Assembly: GCA_001464625.1 (NCBI GenBank)
Contig: LNFJ01000075.1
Location: 1-40,067 of the forward strand
Length of the DNA stretch: 40,067 nucleotides
Source of the DNA: Bacteroidia bacterium Ga0077558
GTDB lineage: Bacteria > Bacteroidota > Bacteroidia > Chitinophagales > Chitinophagaceae
Direction: 5' to 3'
This document shows, one piece after another, positions 1 through 8,483 of the stretch. Numbering within the stretch: the first letter of the stretch is position 1; the number at the start of each line of letters is the position of its first letter. A program made the position numbers and the translations under genes. The notes beneath the pieces were generated by a model. That model had not been told where the DNA came from and did not search any database. It was given only the letters and a program-made list of their open reading frames with translations.

Positions 1-1040
1 ACTACTTTTATTTCAAGTTCCAGGGGGTCATCATTTTTCTTTACAGGTTTTTCTTTAGCCGGGATTATTAACTCTTCTTGTATTGGCTTTACAGGTTCTG
101 GTATTTCTTCCACTTCATCAAAATCATGTTGATGAAGAATTTCGTTTACTATTTCTTTTTCAGCAAAAGGTTGTTGTTCTTCAAATGGTTCTTCTTCTTT
201 TTCTATAACTTTAAAATCATGCAGCGGTTGTTCATCCGGGAAGTTGATCACCATTGGCATTTCTTCCTTTACGGTGTTTGATTTTGTATCTGTAGCTGTA
301 GTATTATTGTATAGATCGTTTATTGTTTGCGCACCAGTAACAGGAATTGGCACCAACGACTCTTCTTCTATCTCTTCATCCAAAACAGCGGCTTGCTTTT
401 TCTGTGGCAGGTTAAATGCAGGATTGAACTGCCAGATACAATATCCAAATAACAAGAGTAAGAGTACAGCTCCGGTACCAAATGTGCCTAATGTACCAAC
501 TAGTTTAGTACTGATCATTTCGCCTACACCACCACCAAAAGATTGAAAACTGCTGTCGGCAAAAAGAAAGGCCAGTGAAACTGACAGTACCAATAAACCA
601 ACGGTTACATACTTAAGGTTTCTCCAGATCGAAAATACACGGCGGCGGAATAACAGGTTCACTCCTACTACAAAAAAGAAAGTGCAGATAAGAAAAGAGG
701 CTATGCCAAACGCCTTTACCATAAAGAAATAAGAAACTACTGCACCGAAGCGGCCAAGCAGGTTTGAAACTTCTTTATCATTATCCAACAAAGCAGAAAA
801 GCCTTGTTGTGCAATAGCCTGGTCTTCTTTCCAGGTAAACAAGTAAGATGTAAATGCAATAAAAAGGAAAATAGAAAGCAGTAGTGATATTGCACCAATA
901 ATTTTCCAGGTCCGTTCGTCACGGGCCAAAGCTTTCCAGTTTATGGATTCTTCCTTTTCTGCTTTAAATGCCTTTGCTTCGGATTTGGCAGGTTTTTTCT
1001 CAGGACTGGTCTTCGGTTTCTTTTTCAGCTTATTAGCCAT
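1..1040 (-). CDS. ftsK: DNA translocase FtsK, N-terminal part (runs off window start)
   Basis: The reading frame is open from ATG at 1040 to the window edge (346 codons, no stop). Residues 1-40 are Lys-rich and cytoplasmic. Four hydrophobic segments follow at about 47-66, 97-128, 143-162 and 172-203, with an RRR positive-inside patch at 132-134. After these comes a long acidic Glu/Pro-rich linker (220-346). This is the FtsK/SpoIIIE layout of a 4-TM anchor and linker. The RecA-like motor and gamma domains would lie outside the window, so motor function is inferred. FtsK pumps DNA at the division septum and activates XerCD. A perfect TAnnTTTG box (TATCTTTG, 1046-1053, minus strand) sits 5 nt upstream of the ATG. 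Alternative: another FtsK/SpoIIIE paralogue. Confidence 0.82.
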   Translation of the reverse strand, partial: MANKLKKKPKTSPEKKPAKSEAKAFKAEKEESINWKALARDERTWKIIGAISLLLSIFLFIAFTSYLFTWKEDQAIAQQGFSALLDNDKEVSNLLGRFGAVVSYFFMVKAFGIASFLICTFFFVVGVNLLFRRRVFSIWRNLKYVTVGLLVLSVSLAFLFADSSFQSFGGGVGEMISTKLVGTLGTFGTGAVLLLLLFGYCIWQFNPAFNLPQKKQAAVLDEEIEEESLVPIPVTGAQTINDLYNNTTATDTKSNTVKEEMPMVINFPDEQPLHDFKVIEKEEEPFEEQQPFAEKEIVNEILHQHDFDEVEEIPEPVKPIQEELIIPAKEKPVKKNDDPLELEIKV

Positions 1041-1045
1041 GGCAG

Positions 1046-1053
1046 CAAAGATA
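1046..1053 (-). promoter_or_regulatory. Bacteroidota -7 box for ftsK
   Basis: TATCTTTG on the minus strand matches TAnnTTTG and ends 5 nt before the ftsK ATG. No TTG lies at the usual 19-21 nt upstream; the nearest is about 13 nt away. If used, the mRNA would be leaderless or nearly so. Confidence 0.4.
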
Positions 1054-1122
1054 AATAGTTTACTGCCAAAATATTACCGGAAAGTGGTATGTCTTCTGCT
1101 GGCAAAAGCAAAAACCATATAT

Positions 1123-1130
1123 TACATTTG
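1123..1130 (+). promoter_or_regulatory. Bacteroidota -7 box for the sensor kinase gene
   Basis: TACATTTG matches TAnnTTTG and lies 22 nt upstream of the kinase ATG at 1153. I see no well-placed -33 TTG, so support comes from this box and its position only. Confidence 0.35.
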
Positions 1131-1152
1131 AAAGCCAAGTCAACACCATTTC

Positions 1153-3063
1153 ATGAGGAAATTAACCTGCCCGCAAATACTTACTGCTATTGCTTGTATG
1201 CTGCTGTTGAATATAGTTAATGCAGCAGCACAAGATAGTTTGCCCGGCAAATACACTGACATCAGCAAAGTGTTTTTTGAACAACGCTTTGAAAAAACTA
1301 TAAGCAGCACCTATATTAATTCCAAAGATCTGCGTTCCGTGTATCCATCACTTCAATTTATTTCCGGCCTTAAACATAAGAGTACAATACCTAACGATTT
1401 TGTTACACAGAAAGTAATTTTAAGGTTTAATATTTATAATAGTGCTGACACTTCGAAAAGCATTTATTTTTTTCCAGGGTTTTATTTCCAGAATATTAAT
1501 CTTTACCGCATAGAGAATAATGCGCTAAAAATTATCCCTTCTATATTACCCCGTATTACAGACAGTATTGGATACCGCCTCATTAGTTTGGCCGCCAAAG
1601 ATTCTGCCACCTACCTTGCTGAACTAACTTTTGTAAAAACATATAATAACGTAATAAAACCCCGCTTTATTAATGTTGGCTATTTACCCGCCTTTATTGC
1701 AGAAGTTCGCAGTAATTACAATCGCATAAACCTTATTACCTATGTTTTTTGTGGTTTGATGCTGATGATGATTCTTTTCTCCATTGCTAATTTTCTACAG
1801 GGTGCAAATCCAGAATTTTTGTATTACTCTGGCTATGCTCTTTTTTTGGGGGGTATGTTATTTACCCAGGCCGTTTTTAGCTTTCGCACTACCCACCTGA
1901 GCTTTTTCCTGGAAGGTTATTTAGACTTCATTATGCAAGGCTTGGGCATTATGTTCTATATGCTTTTTATGCGCCAGTTCCTTGACACAAAAAACAAATA
2001 TCCTTTTCTTTACAGGCTTTATAATACAGGCATTATACTTATACCTGTAGCTTTACTTGCCTATACACTCTCTTATTACTTCAGTAATAACTATAATCTT
2101 GTAAACCTTATTGAAAATTGTACTAAGATTTCTTTATTGCTGATGACGATAATCTTTTTAGTGTATAGTTTCAGGCATTGGAAAGATAAATTACTCCGCT
2201 ATCTGTTTTGGGGCAATCTCTGCTTGTTTGTATTTGCAATGGTATCTCAATTAGCCATATTAATGAGTACATTTTTTAAGACATTGCCCGGCGTATTCAG
2301 CTCATCCATTATTTATTATGAAATAGGATTACTATTGGAACTTATATTATTTCTTGCCGGGCTAAATCATAAAAACCGAAAGCAACTTATTGCTCAAACA
2401 AAGGAACGGGAAACACTGAAGGCACAGAACCTGCTACAGGAATATGAAAAAGAAATAGCAGTTTACAAAGCACAACAAGAAGAAAGGGAACGTATATCAG
2501 CAGATATGCATGATGAATTGGGAGCCGGTATGACAGCCATCCGGCTGATGAGTGAAATAGCCCGGAATAAAATGAAAGAAAATACCCCAGTAGAAATTAA
2601 TAAGATATCCTCCTCTGCAGATGATGTGTTGAATAAAATGAATGCCATTATTTGGAGTATGAATAGTGGCAATGACACATTAGACAACCTGATTTCCTAT
2701 ATCCGTTCTTATGCATTAGAATATTTTGACAACACTCCTATCCAATGTCAGGTAAATGTTCCGGAGCATATTCCCGACATTGTATTAGCCGGAGATAAAC
2801 GACGAAATATATTTTTATCTGCAAAGGAAACATTGAACAATTCATTAAAACATTCTGGTGCATCACAAATTACAATTGATATAAAAGCCAATCATACCTT
2901 GCAAATAACAATTGCTGATAATGGCAAAGGAATAGATATGCAGAATTTAAGGCAATTTGGAAATGGGCTTAGGAATATTACCAGAAGAATGGAAAGTATT
3001 GGAGGTACTTGCAAAATAGATAGTAACAACGGTGCTATTACTCTATTTGAACTTCCTTTATAA
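1153..3063 (+). CDS. 7TMR-DISM sensor histidine kinase (HisKA_3 / LytS-DesK type)
   Basis: A 636-aa membrane sensor kinase. Residues 1-27 form a signal peptide ending AAAQ. Residues 30-190 are an extracytoplasmic beta-rich region like 7TMR-DISM sensors. About seven TM segments span 193-402. A coiled coil (405-445) leads to the HisKA_3 dimerisation helix with the H-box RERISADMHDELGAG, phospho-acceptor His453. The HATPase shows an N-box around NNSLKHS (562-568), the G1 box DNGKGID (589-595) and the G2 box FGNGLRNI (602-609). HisKA_3 kinases normally pair with LuxR/NarL-type regulators, but none is adjacent, so it is an orphan here. The ligand is unknown. It converges with the DUF423 gene with 3 nt between stop codons. 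Confidence 0.9.
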   Translation: MRKLTCPQILTAIACMLLLNIVNAAAQDSLPGKYTDISKVFFEQRFEKTISSTYINSKDLRSVYPSLQFISGLKHKSTIPNDFVTQKVILRFNIYNSADTSKSIYFFPGFYFQNINLYRIENNALKIIPSILPRITDSIGYRLISLAAKDSATYLAELTFVKTYNNVIKPRFINVGYLPAFIAEVRSNYNRINLITYVFCGLMLMMILFSIANFLQGANPEFLYYSGYALFLGGMLFTQAVFSFRTTHLSFFLEGYLDFIMQGLGIMFYMLFMRQFLDTKNKYPFLYRLYNTGIILIPVALLAYTLSYYFSNNYNLVNLIENCTKISLLLMTIIFLVYSFRHWKDKLLRYLFWGNLCLFVFAMVSQLAILMSTFFKTLPGVFSSSIIYYEIGLLLELILFLAGLNHKNRKQLIAQTKERETLKAQNLLQEYEKEIAVYKAQQEERERISADMHDELGAGMTAIRLMSEIARNKMKENTPVEINKISSSADDVLNKMNAIIWSMNSGNDTLDNLISYIRSYALEYFDNTPIQCQVNVPEHIPDIVLAGDKRRNIFLSAKETLNNSLKHSGASQITIDIKANHTLQITIADNGKGIDMQNLRQFGNGLRNITRRMESIGGTCKIDSNNGAITLFELPL

Positions 3064-3066
3064 GAA

Positions 3067-3459
3067 TCATTTTTTCTTCACTGCTGCAAGCAATATTAAT
3101 AGCCAGCCTACAATAAAAAACAATCCTCCAACCGGAGTTATGGGACCAGCAATTCGTACTGCAGAACTTTCCTGAATTTTTAAAAATGTAAGCAGGTATA
3201 ATGATCCGGAAAATAAAATAATACCCGTAATAAAACAATTAGCTGCTAGCCTTGCTTTATCGGCAGGCAATTTGTCAAAAGCCAAAGCCAGAAATAGTAA
3301 AACAATGGCATGATACATCTGGTATTGAACAGCTGTTCGAAAGCCTTGTACTATTTTCTCGTCGGTAGTAATTTTCTCCAGCCCATGTGCGCCAAAGGCA
3401 CCCAATGCGACTGCAAGTCCGCCAAAAAAAGCCGCAATAGCCAGGAAATTTTTATGCAT
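3067..3459 (-). CDS. DUF423 (YgdD-like) small membrane protein
   Basis: A 130-aa protein with four hydrophobic segments (about 5-25, 45-62, 68-90, 103-125). The N-terminal signature ALGAFGAHGLEK and the later QYQMYHAIVLL match the DUF423/YgdD family. The molecular function of the family is not established. Its start overlaps the 3' end of the shikimate kinase gene by 8 nt, so the two are almost certainly co-transcribed and possibly translationally coupled. It converges with the sensor kinase gene. Confidence 0.88.
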   Translation of the reverse strand: MHKNFLAIAAFFGGLAVALGAFGAHGLEKITTDEKIVQGFRTAVQYQMYHAIVLLFLALAFDKLPADKARLAANCFITGIILFSGSLYLLTFLKIQESSAVRIAGPITPVGGLFFIVGWLLILLAAVKKK

Positions 3460-3958
3460 GAAATATTTTATTGATTAAGCCATCCAATTGTACCGGTTCT
3501 TCATCCACCGTTACATCAGCCTGCTCATAATAAATTTTTCTATCGGAGAATTTTTTAGCTATGAAATTTCTCAATTGTTCGTCAGATAAGTCTTTTATTA
3601 ATGGTCTTTTATCTTTTTCTGACAACAAACGTTGAAACAAAACATCCAGCGGTGCATTGATCCAAACGCTGGTACCGGATTGATTCATGTACTCGATATT
3701 ATTAAAGTAACAAGGTGAGCCGCCGCCACAAGCCATTACAAAACTATCATGACTTTCTGTGATGATATGCAACACATCTTTCTCCATCAACCGAAACTGC
3801 TCCTCTCCTTCTGTGGCAAATATTTCTACCACCGACTTACCGGCATGCTCCATCACCTGTTCATCCAAATCAAAAAAACGGATACCCAGTTTTTCACTTA
3901 GCAAGCGGCCCCAGTGTGTTTTGCCGGAGCCCATGAAACCAATGAGGAAAATTTTCAT
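3452..3958 (-). CDS. aroK: Shikimate kinase
   Basis: A 168-aa P-loop kinase of usual AroK length. It phosphorylates shikimate at O3 in the chorismate pathway, in the cytoplasm. The Walker A loop GFMGSGKT is at 7-14. The shikimate-binding FFDLDEQV (D32/D34 region), the glycine-rich ACGGGSP and the lid-region KRPLI are all present. It is first of a two-gene unit with the DUF423 gene. The 99 bp upstream are filled by a stutter repeat (3973-4055), and no clear TAnnTTTG box is visible. Confidence 0.95.
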   Translation of the reverse strand: MKIFLIGFMGSGKTHWGRLLSEKLGIRFFDLDEQVMEHAGKSVVEIFATEGEEQFRLMEKDVLHIITESHDSFVMACGGGSPCYFNNIEYMNQSGTSVWINAPLDVLFQRLLSEKDKRPLIKDLSDEQLRNFIAKKFSDRKIYYEQADVTVDEEPVQLDGLINKIFHA

Positions 3959-3972
3959 TGTAATTTATTGTC

Positions 3973-4055
3973 AAAAAGACGGAAAGACCAAAGGCCCGAA
4001 AGACGATTCATTTATCGGAAACCCTCTTTCCGACTTTCGGACTTACTGACTCCCG
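3973..4055. repeat. Stutter repeat, GTCCGAAAG/CTTTCGGAC type
   Basis: The spacer between aroK and the acyl-CoA dehydrogenase gene consists of short variants of GGAAAGAC, CCCGAAAGAC and, inverted, CTTTCCGACTTTCGGACTTAC. A 16-nt piece (3996-4011, read on minus as ATGAATCGTCTTTCGG) recurs exactly at 23707-23722. I see no ORF or RNA gene in it. Confidence 0.7.
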
Positions 4056-4057
4056 GC

Positions 4058-5242
4058 TTATTTAAAAGCATTCAACCCTGTCACATCCATTCCCGTTATC
4101 AGCAAATGAATATCATGTGTTCCTTCGTAGGTAATTACACTTTCCAGGTTCATCATGTGGCGCATAACCGGATACTCACCAGTGATGCCCATGCCGCCGA
4201 GCATTTGTCTTGCATCACGGCAGATATTCGTTGCTACTTCACAAGCATTACGCTTTGCCATACTTACTTGCTGCGGTGTTACTTTTCCTTCGTTCATCAA
4301 CACACCCAACCGCCAGTTCAATAATTGCGCCTTGGTAATTTCCGTTACCATCTCGGCTAATTTCTTTTGTTGCAATTGAAACCCACCGATAGGTCGGCCG
4401 AACTGCTCTCTTTCCTGCGAATAGCGCAATGCGGTATCATAACAATCCATGGCGGCACCAATAGCTCCCCATGCGATACCGTAACGGGCTTTTGTTAAAC
4501 AACCCAACGGCCCTTTCAATCCTTTTACGTTAGGGAATATATTTTCTTTCGGCACTTTTACATTATCAAAAACTAATTCGCCGGTAGCAGATGCTCTTAA
4601 ACTCCATTTTCCATGCGTAGTAGGTGTAGTAAAACCTTCCATTCCTCTTTCTACAATTAAACCTTGTATTTCGCCAGCTTCATTTTTGGCCCATACTACT
4701 GCCACTTGCGAAAACGGTGCATTACTGATCCACATTTTTGCACCGTTCAATATTACATGGTCGCCGGCATCTTTAAAATTAGTAAGCATACTGGATGGAT
4801 CGCTTCCATGATTTGGTTCTGTCAATCCAAAACAACCGAGCCACTCACCACTTGCCAATTTTGGTAAATATTTATTGCGCTGCTCTTCGCTTCCATATTG
4901 ATAAATCGGAAACATTACCAATGAACCTTGTACCGATGCAGTGGAACGAACACCACTATCCCCTCTTTCCAATTCCTGCATCATCAGGCCATAGGAAATA
5001 TAATCGAGGCCGCCACCACCGTATTGCGTGGGAACGGTGGGACCAAAGCAACCAAGGTCGCCGAGTTGTTTAACAATTTGCTGTGGAAACTCTGCTTTCT
5101 GTGCATAATCTTCGATGATGGGAGAAATTTCTTTCTTTACATAACTGCGGACCGATTCCCGGATAAGCTTATGTTCTTCGGTCAATAATTCATCTACGCC
5201 GAAATAATCAGGACTTTGAAAATTGTCAGTGCGGGCCGCCAT
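4058..5242 (-). CDS. gcdH: Glutaryl-CoA dehydrogenase (acyl-CoA dehydrogenase family)
   Basis: A 394-aa FAD enzyme that converts glutaryl-CoA to crotonyl-CoA and CO2, passing electrons to ETF. It closely follows GCDH signatures: LGCFGLTEPNHGSDP in the flavin site, LRASATG, KARYGIAWG, EREQFGRPIGGFQLQQKKLA, and the C-terminal TYEGTHDIH that carries the catalytic Glu. I place the start at 5242 rather than the upstream in-frame ATG at 5311, because the extra 23 residues are not family-like and a TAnnTTTG box (5266-5273) lies between the two. Glutaryl-CoA is a late intermediate of lysine and, in eukaryotes, tryptophan breakdown. This fits the kynurenine cluster 2 kb away and the hydroxyacyl-CoA dehydrogenase at 17968. 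Confidence 0.88.
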   Translation of the reverse strand: MAARTDNFQSPDYFGVDELLTEEHKLIRESVRSYVKKEISPIIEDYAQKAEFPQQIVKQLGDLGCFGPTVPTQYGGGGLDYISYGLMMQELERGDSGVRSTASVQGSLVMFPIYQYGSEEQRNKYLPKLASGEWLGCFGLTEPNHGSDPSSMLTNFKDAGDHVILNGAKMWISNAPFSQVAVVWAKNEAGEIQGLIVERGMEGFTTPTTHGKWSLRASATGELVFDNVKVPKENIFPNVKGLKGPLGCLTKARYGIAWGAIGAAMDCYDTALRYSQEREQFGRPIGGFQLQQKKLAEMVTEITKAQLLNWRLGVLMNEGKVTPQQVSMAKRNACEVATNICRDARQMLGGMGITGEYPVMRHMMNLESVITYEGTHDIHLLITGMDVTGLNAFK

Positions 5243-5265
5243 ATTGCAATCATTTTTTGTTGGTG

Positions 5266-5273
5266 CAAAGGTA
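5266..5273 (-). promoter_or_regulatory. Bacteroidota -7 box for gcdH
   Basis: TACCTTTG on the minus strand, 23 nt upstream of the chosen ATG (5242). It supports that start over 5311. No matching -33 TTG is visible. Confidence 0.4.
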
Positions 5274-5305
5274 ATGGATTGATGAAAATGGAAGATATTT
5301 GGTTT

Positions 5306-5722
5306 ATGCAAGATTACTCAAGTAAAGAGAAAATCCAGAACATTTTGTCCGTGGTAGTGGGAGTGTTAACCGGCTTTGCCCTGTTAACACTTTTAAATTT
5401 GATTTTACTACTGATTGTTCTACCTGGAAACAGGGACAGCGAAAGCAGGGAAAATAGCAGCCAGTTTCAGTTTTTTGCAATTATTGTAGTGATAATAAGC
5501 TGCCTGATAGCAGGCTTCATCACGGCAAAAATTTCAACCCGCAAAACTTTTATTCATGTGTTGCTGACCGGCATTATTTTTCTATTTATTATGTTGGGTA
5601 TAGCTGATTTTAAGCTGGAAGATTTGGAAACTACTGATTGGGTGGGATTGTTGTTGGTGGTTCCTGCTACATTGCTAGGTGGCGTAAACAAGATCCGAAA
5701 AGAAATTCTCCATAAAATATAA
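5306..5722 (+). CDS. Hypothetical four-helix membrane protein
   Basis: About 138 residues from the ATG at 5306 (MQDYSSKEK...). Four hydrophobic segments follow at roughly 11-35, 53-74, 82-100 and 110-126, separated by a short polar Asn/Ser/Glu loop and a KISTRK basic turn. I do not recognise a family. Upstream in-frame ATGs at 5216, 5282 and 5288 are possible. I prefer 5306 because a near-consensus box (GATATTTG, 5294-5301) lies 4 nt before it and the longer versions run into the gcdH promoter and 5' end. The stop is 3 nt from the next start, so it is probably co-transcribed with the YciI gene. Confidence 0.6.
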   Translation: MQDYSSKEKIQNILSVVVGVLTGFALLTLLNLILLLIVLPGNRDSESRENSSQFQFFAIIVVIISCLIAGFITAKISTRKTFIHVLLTGIIFLFIMLGIADFKLEDLETTDWVGLLLVVPATLLGGVNKIRKEILHKI

Positions 5723-5725
5723 AAC

Positions 5726-6160
5726 ATGAGAAAAACAATCATCTGCTTTAGTATTTTCTTCATCGCTGCATATTTTCAGCCAGCGTTTAGTCAAAAAGAT
5801 TCAACTGCCAAAAAAGAAGAAGCAAAAATAAAACAATTCTGGCTGGTAGTACTTAAAACCGGCCCGATGGATAAAGAGATCACAGACACAGTTCGGAGAA
5901 AAGAAATATTTGCTGGTCACTTTTCCAATATGACAAGATTGCATGAGGAAGGAATTCTAAAAGTAGCTGGCCCCTTTGGGAAAAATGATTTTACCTGGCG
6001 GGGTCTTTTTATTTTGGATTGCAAAACAAAAGAGGAAGCCGAAAATTATGTAAAAACAGACCCGGGAGTGGCGGCTAATATTTTTATTGTTGACATTGTG
6101 CCGTGGTATAGTGAAGCTTCGGGCAGTTTTTTGCCAGGTAAACCGAATAAAGAAAATTAA
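5726..6160 (+). CDS. Exported YciI-family protein
   Basis: A 144-aa protein with a Sec signal peptide (1-22, cleavage near AFSQ), followed by a YCII-like domain: [10 protein letters not shown], then [38 protein letters not shown] and [17 protein letters not shown]. YciI proteins are small ferredoxin-like alpha/beta proteins, usually cytoplasmic and of poorly known function. Export to the periplasm is the unusual point. The active-site-like His of the family corresponds to the His in AGHFSN. Its stop overlaps that of pyrF by 4 nt, tail to tail. Confidence 0.8.
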   Translation: MRKTIICFSIFFIAAYFQPAFSQKDSTAKKEEAKIKQFWLVVLKTGPMDKEITDTVRRKEIFAGHFSNMTRLHEEGILKVAGPFGKNDFTWRGLFILDCKTKEEAENYVKTDPGVAANIFIVDIVPWYSEASGSFLPGKPNKEN

Positions 6161-6960
6161 AGAAGATACCCTTTCATTTCGTTTTGATATTCTAAGGCAA
6201 CATTTCTGGCGGCGTCAGCAAAATCTTTTTCATCAGAAGCATAAATAATTGCCCGGCTTGCATTTACTAATATCCCACAATCGCTATTCATTGCTTTCTC
6301 AGAAATTTCTTTTAAGCTACCCCCTTGAGCACCTACACCGGGAACAAGGTAAAAGTGATGCGGAGTCAGCTTTCTGATATTGATAAATGAATCTGCTTGA
6401 GTAGCTCCCACTACAAACATTAAATTTTCTGGTGTACCCCATGTAGCTACTGTTTGTAAAACTTTTTCATAAAGCAATCCTTCACCCGCCTGTTGCAATT
6501 CAAAATCATTGGCTCCTTTATTACTGGTTAATCCTAAAACGATAGCCCACTTTCCTTCATACTGCAAAAATGGCTTTACACTATCTTCTCCCATGTACGG
6601 TGCAACGGTTAACGAATCGAAAGGCATGGTTTCAAAAAAAGCTTTAGCATATTGATCGGATGTATTGCCGATATCACCACGTTTAGCATCAGCAATTTTA
6701 AAATGCTCATTACCGATGTAGTGAACGGTCTTCTCCATTGCCTGCCATCCTTTAACTCCCAATGCTTCATAGAAAGCGGTATTGATTTTATAACCAACAC
6801 ATAGATCTCTAGTAGCATCAATAATAGCTTTATTAAAAGCAAAAATTGGATCTGGCTCTGCTAAAAGGTGTTTAGGAATTTTTGTAATGTCGGTATCTAA
6901 ACCAACTATGAGATAGGACTTTTTTTTCTGAATTTGCTCAATGAGTTGTTTGCGGGTCAT
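6157..6960 (-). CDS. pyrF: Orotidine-5'-phosphate decarboxylase (type 2)
   Basis: A 267-aa cytoplasmic enzyme that decarboxylates OMP to UMP, the last step of de novo pyrimidine synthesis. The N-terminal YLIVGLDTD and the catalytic [14 protein letters not shown] (Lys/Asp pair) are present. C-terminal phosphate-binding parts appear in VPGVGAQGG and [10 protein letters not shown]. The length fits the longer PyrF subfamily 2. It is last in the minus-strand run after kmo, with a 78-bp palindrome in the gap. Co-transcription with the kynurenine genes is possible but not shown. Confidence 0.95.
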   Translation of the reverse strand: MTRKQLIEQIQKKKSYLIVGLDTDITKIPKHLLAEPDPIFAFNKAIIDATRDLCVGYKINTAFYEALGVKGWQAMEKTVHYIGNEHFKIADAKRGDIGNTSDQYAKAFFETMPFDSLTVAPYMGEDSVKPFLQYEGKWAIVLGLTSNKGANDFELQQAGEGLLYEKVLQTVATWGTPENLMFVVGATQADSFINIRKLTPHHFYLVPGVGAQGGSLKEISEKAMNSDCGILVNASRAIIYASDEKDFADAARNVALEYQNEMKGYLL

Positions 6961-6980
6961 ATTGCGGCGAAGATAATACG

Positions 6981-7058
6981 GAACGCTGATTTTTATGATT
7001 ATTAAGATTTACGCTTCAAAATCCTAACTATTCATCAGCATCATAATTATCTGCGTTC
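6981..7058. repeat. ~78-bp imperfect palindrome, copy 1 (kmo/pyrF junction)
   Basis: The left end is GAACGCTGATTTTTATGAT. The right end, read on minus, is GAACGCAGATAATTATGAT. The arms pair imperfectly over about 30 bp. The right arm overlaps the last codons and stop of kmo (E-R-R-stop). It is one of four copies in this operon. Confidence 0.75.
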
Positions 7059-8396
7059 TAATTTCTCTAATATTATTTTCTCAACCTCCTCACTCTCCCA
7101 TTTTTCCTCAACCCCTTCCATCTTCATCACTTCCTGCATAATTGCTTCCTGCTTCTGTCCTCTTTGTAAAGCTTCGCTATAGCGAATATGTGGACTAAAT
7201 GTAACTTGGGAGTAAGCAGGAATCCATTGATCTGGATATTTATCATGCAGCTTTGCCTCGATCTTTTTTTGGAGTAAGAATTTTGGATCAGCTGTCCTGT
7301 CCCGCATTTCAGTAAAATTATTTACGGCAAGGTCAGCAATAGCATCTGCATCAGGTTTACGCAGCGTTTGATATTGTTGTAGAATAGTTTTCCAATCGTC
7401 GCCATTCTTTTCTATTAACTCATCCAATATCCGGCAATCTTCAAAACCACAATTCATTCCTTGTCCGAAAAAAGGAACAATGGCATGCGCCGCATCACCT
7501 ATCAATGCAAATTTATCTTCTCTAATCCAGGGGAAACATTTTACTGTTACTAATGAAGAAGTAGGATTACTGAAAAACTCTTTTACATAATCGGGCATCA
7601 ATTTGACAGCATCAGGGAAAGTTTTCTCAAAGAAAGTTCTTACTTTTTCTTCTGTATCTAACTTAGAAAATGATGCTTCGCCTTCAAATGGAAAGAACAA
7701 CGTACAGGTAAAACTTTTATCCAAATTAGGTAATGCGATCAGCATATAATCTTTACGGGGCCAGATATGCAAAGCATTCACTTCCATCGCAAATTCGCCT
7801 TCCGCCGTTGGAGGGATAGTTAATTCTTTATAGCCACAATCAATATAATACTGTTGGTAATCGAATTTATCATGTCGCAACTGGTGTTGCATTCTGGCAG
7901 CAGAGAAAGCACCATCCGCAGCAAAAACAATATCTGCTTTTGAAGATGGCACTTGTTTACCACTGGTACTTTCAAACTCCATCACATCTTTCTCCCAATC
8001 CAGATTCGTACATTTTTCATTGAAGTAAATCTCTACTCCGTTTTCTTCTGCAATATCCATTAACCGTTTGTTCAGCTCTCCCCTTGAAACAGAATTGATG
8101 AACTGCCCTTCTTTACCATAGGGTTGAAATGCTGTTGTTCCATCAAGGTTATGAATGAACCGACCATGCATGGGAATAGATATCTTTTTTATCTCTTCCG
8201 CTAAACCAACTTTTTCCAAAGCCAACAAGCCTCTGTCGCTTAATGCCAAATTGATAGAACGTCCAGCGGCTATTTTTTCTTTCCTAATATCACTACGGCG
8301 TTCATACACTTTTACTTTGTGTCCTCTTTTTGCTAAATAAATAGACAGTAATGAGCCAACAAGGCCAGCACCGACAATTGTAATTTCCTTTTTCAT
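7047..8396 (-). CDS. kmo: Kynurenine 3-monooxygenase
   Basis: A 449-aa FAD-dependent aromatic hydroxylase that makes 3-hydroxykynurenine from kynurenine with NADPH and O2. The Rossmann motif VGAGLVGSLLSIYLAKRG is at 8-25. The substrate-pocket region RSINLALSDRG and the second FAD motif GDAAHAIVPFFGQGMNCGFEDC-type segment (about 300-320) are typical of KMO. The C-terminal region has the KMO-like RPDADAIADLAVNNFTEM type (here KPDADAIADLAV). Downstream of kynU, 86 bp apart, with palindrome copy 2 between them. Confidence 0.95.
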   Translation of the reverse strand: MKKEITIVGAGLVGSLLSIYLAKRGHKVKVYERRSDIRKEKIAAGRSINLALSDRGLLALEKVGLAEEIKKISIPMHGRFIHNLDGTTAFQPYGKEGQFINSVSRGELNKRLMDIAEENGVEIYFNEKCTNLDWEKDVMEFESTSGKQVPSSKADIVFAADGAFSAARMQHQLRHDKFDYQQYYIDCGYKELTIPPTAEGEFAMEVNALHIWPRKDYMLIALPNLDKSFTCTLFFPFEGEASFSKLDTEEKVRTFFEKTFPDAVKLMPDYVKEFFSNPTSSLVTVKCFPWIREDKFALIGDAAHAIVPFFGQGMNCGFEDCRILDELIEKNGDDWKTILQQYQTLRKPDADAIADLAVNNFTEMRDRTADPKFLLQKKIEAKLHDKYPDQWIPAYSQVTFSPHIRYSEALQRGQKQEAIMQEVMKMEGVEEKWESEEVEKIILEKLERR

Positions 8397-8406
8397 TGTA
8401 GAGAGG

Positions 8407-8483
8407 GAACGCTGATTATTATGATTTTTATGGTTTATGCGGCAAATCTTAATATATCTTAACCATCATAATCATCAGTGTTC
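8407..8483. repeat. ~78-bp imperfect palindrome, copy 2 (kynU/kmo junction)
   Basis: Plus-strand start GAACGCTGATTATTATGAT; minus-strand start GAACACTGATGATTATGAT. It begins at the kynU stop codon and ends 10 nt before the kmo ATG, so it makes up nearly the whole spacer. The centre contains a second small dyad (AAGATATATTAAGAT). Confidence 0.75.

Noticed and set aside
78..546. Plus-strand open frames over the first kilobase
   Set aside because: They are low-complexity shadows of ftsK, which is open on the minus strand through the whole stretch and shows FtsK topology.
1153..3063. Two-component pair
   Set aside because: No response regulator gene is next to the kinase within this window.
5242..5311. 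Longer start for glutaryl-CoA dehydrogenase
   Set aside because: The extra residues are unlike the family, and the -7 box lies inside the extension.
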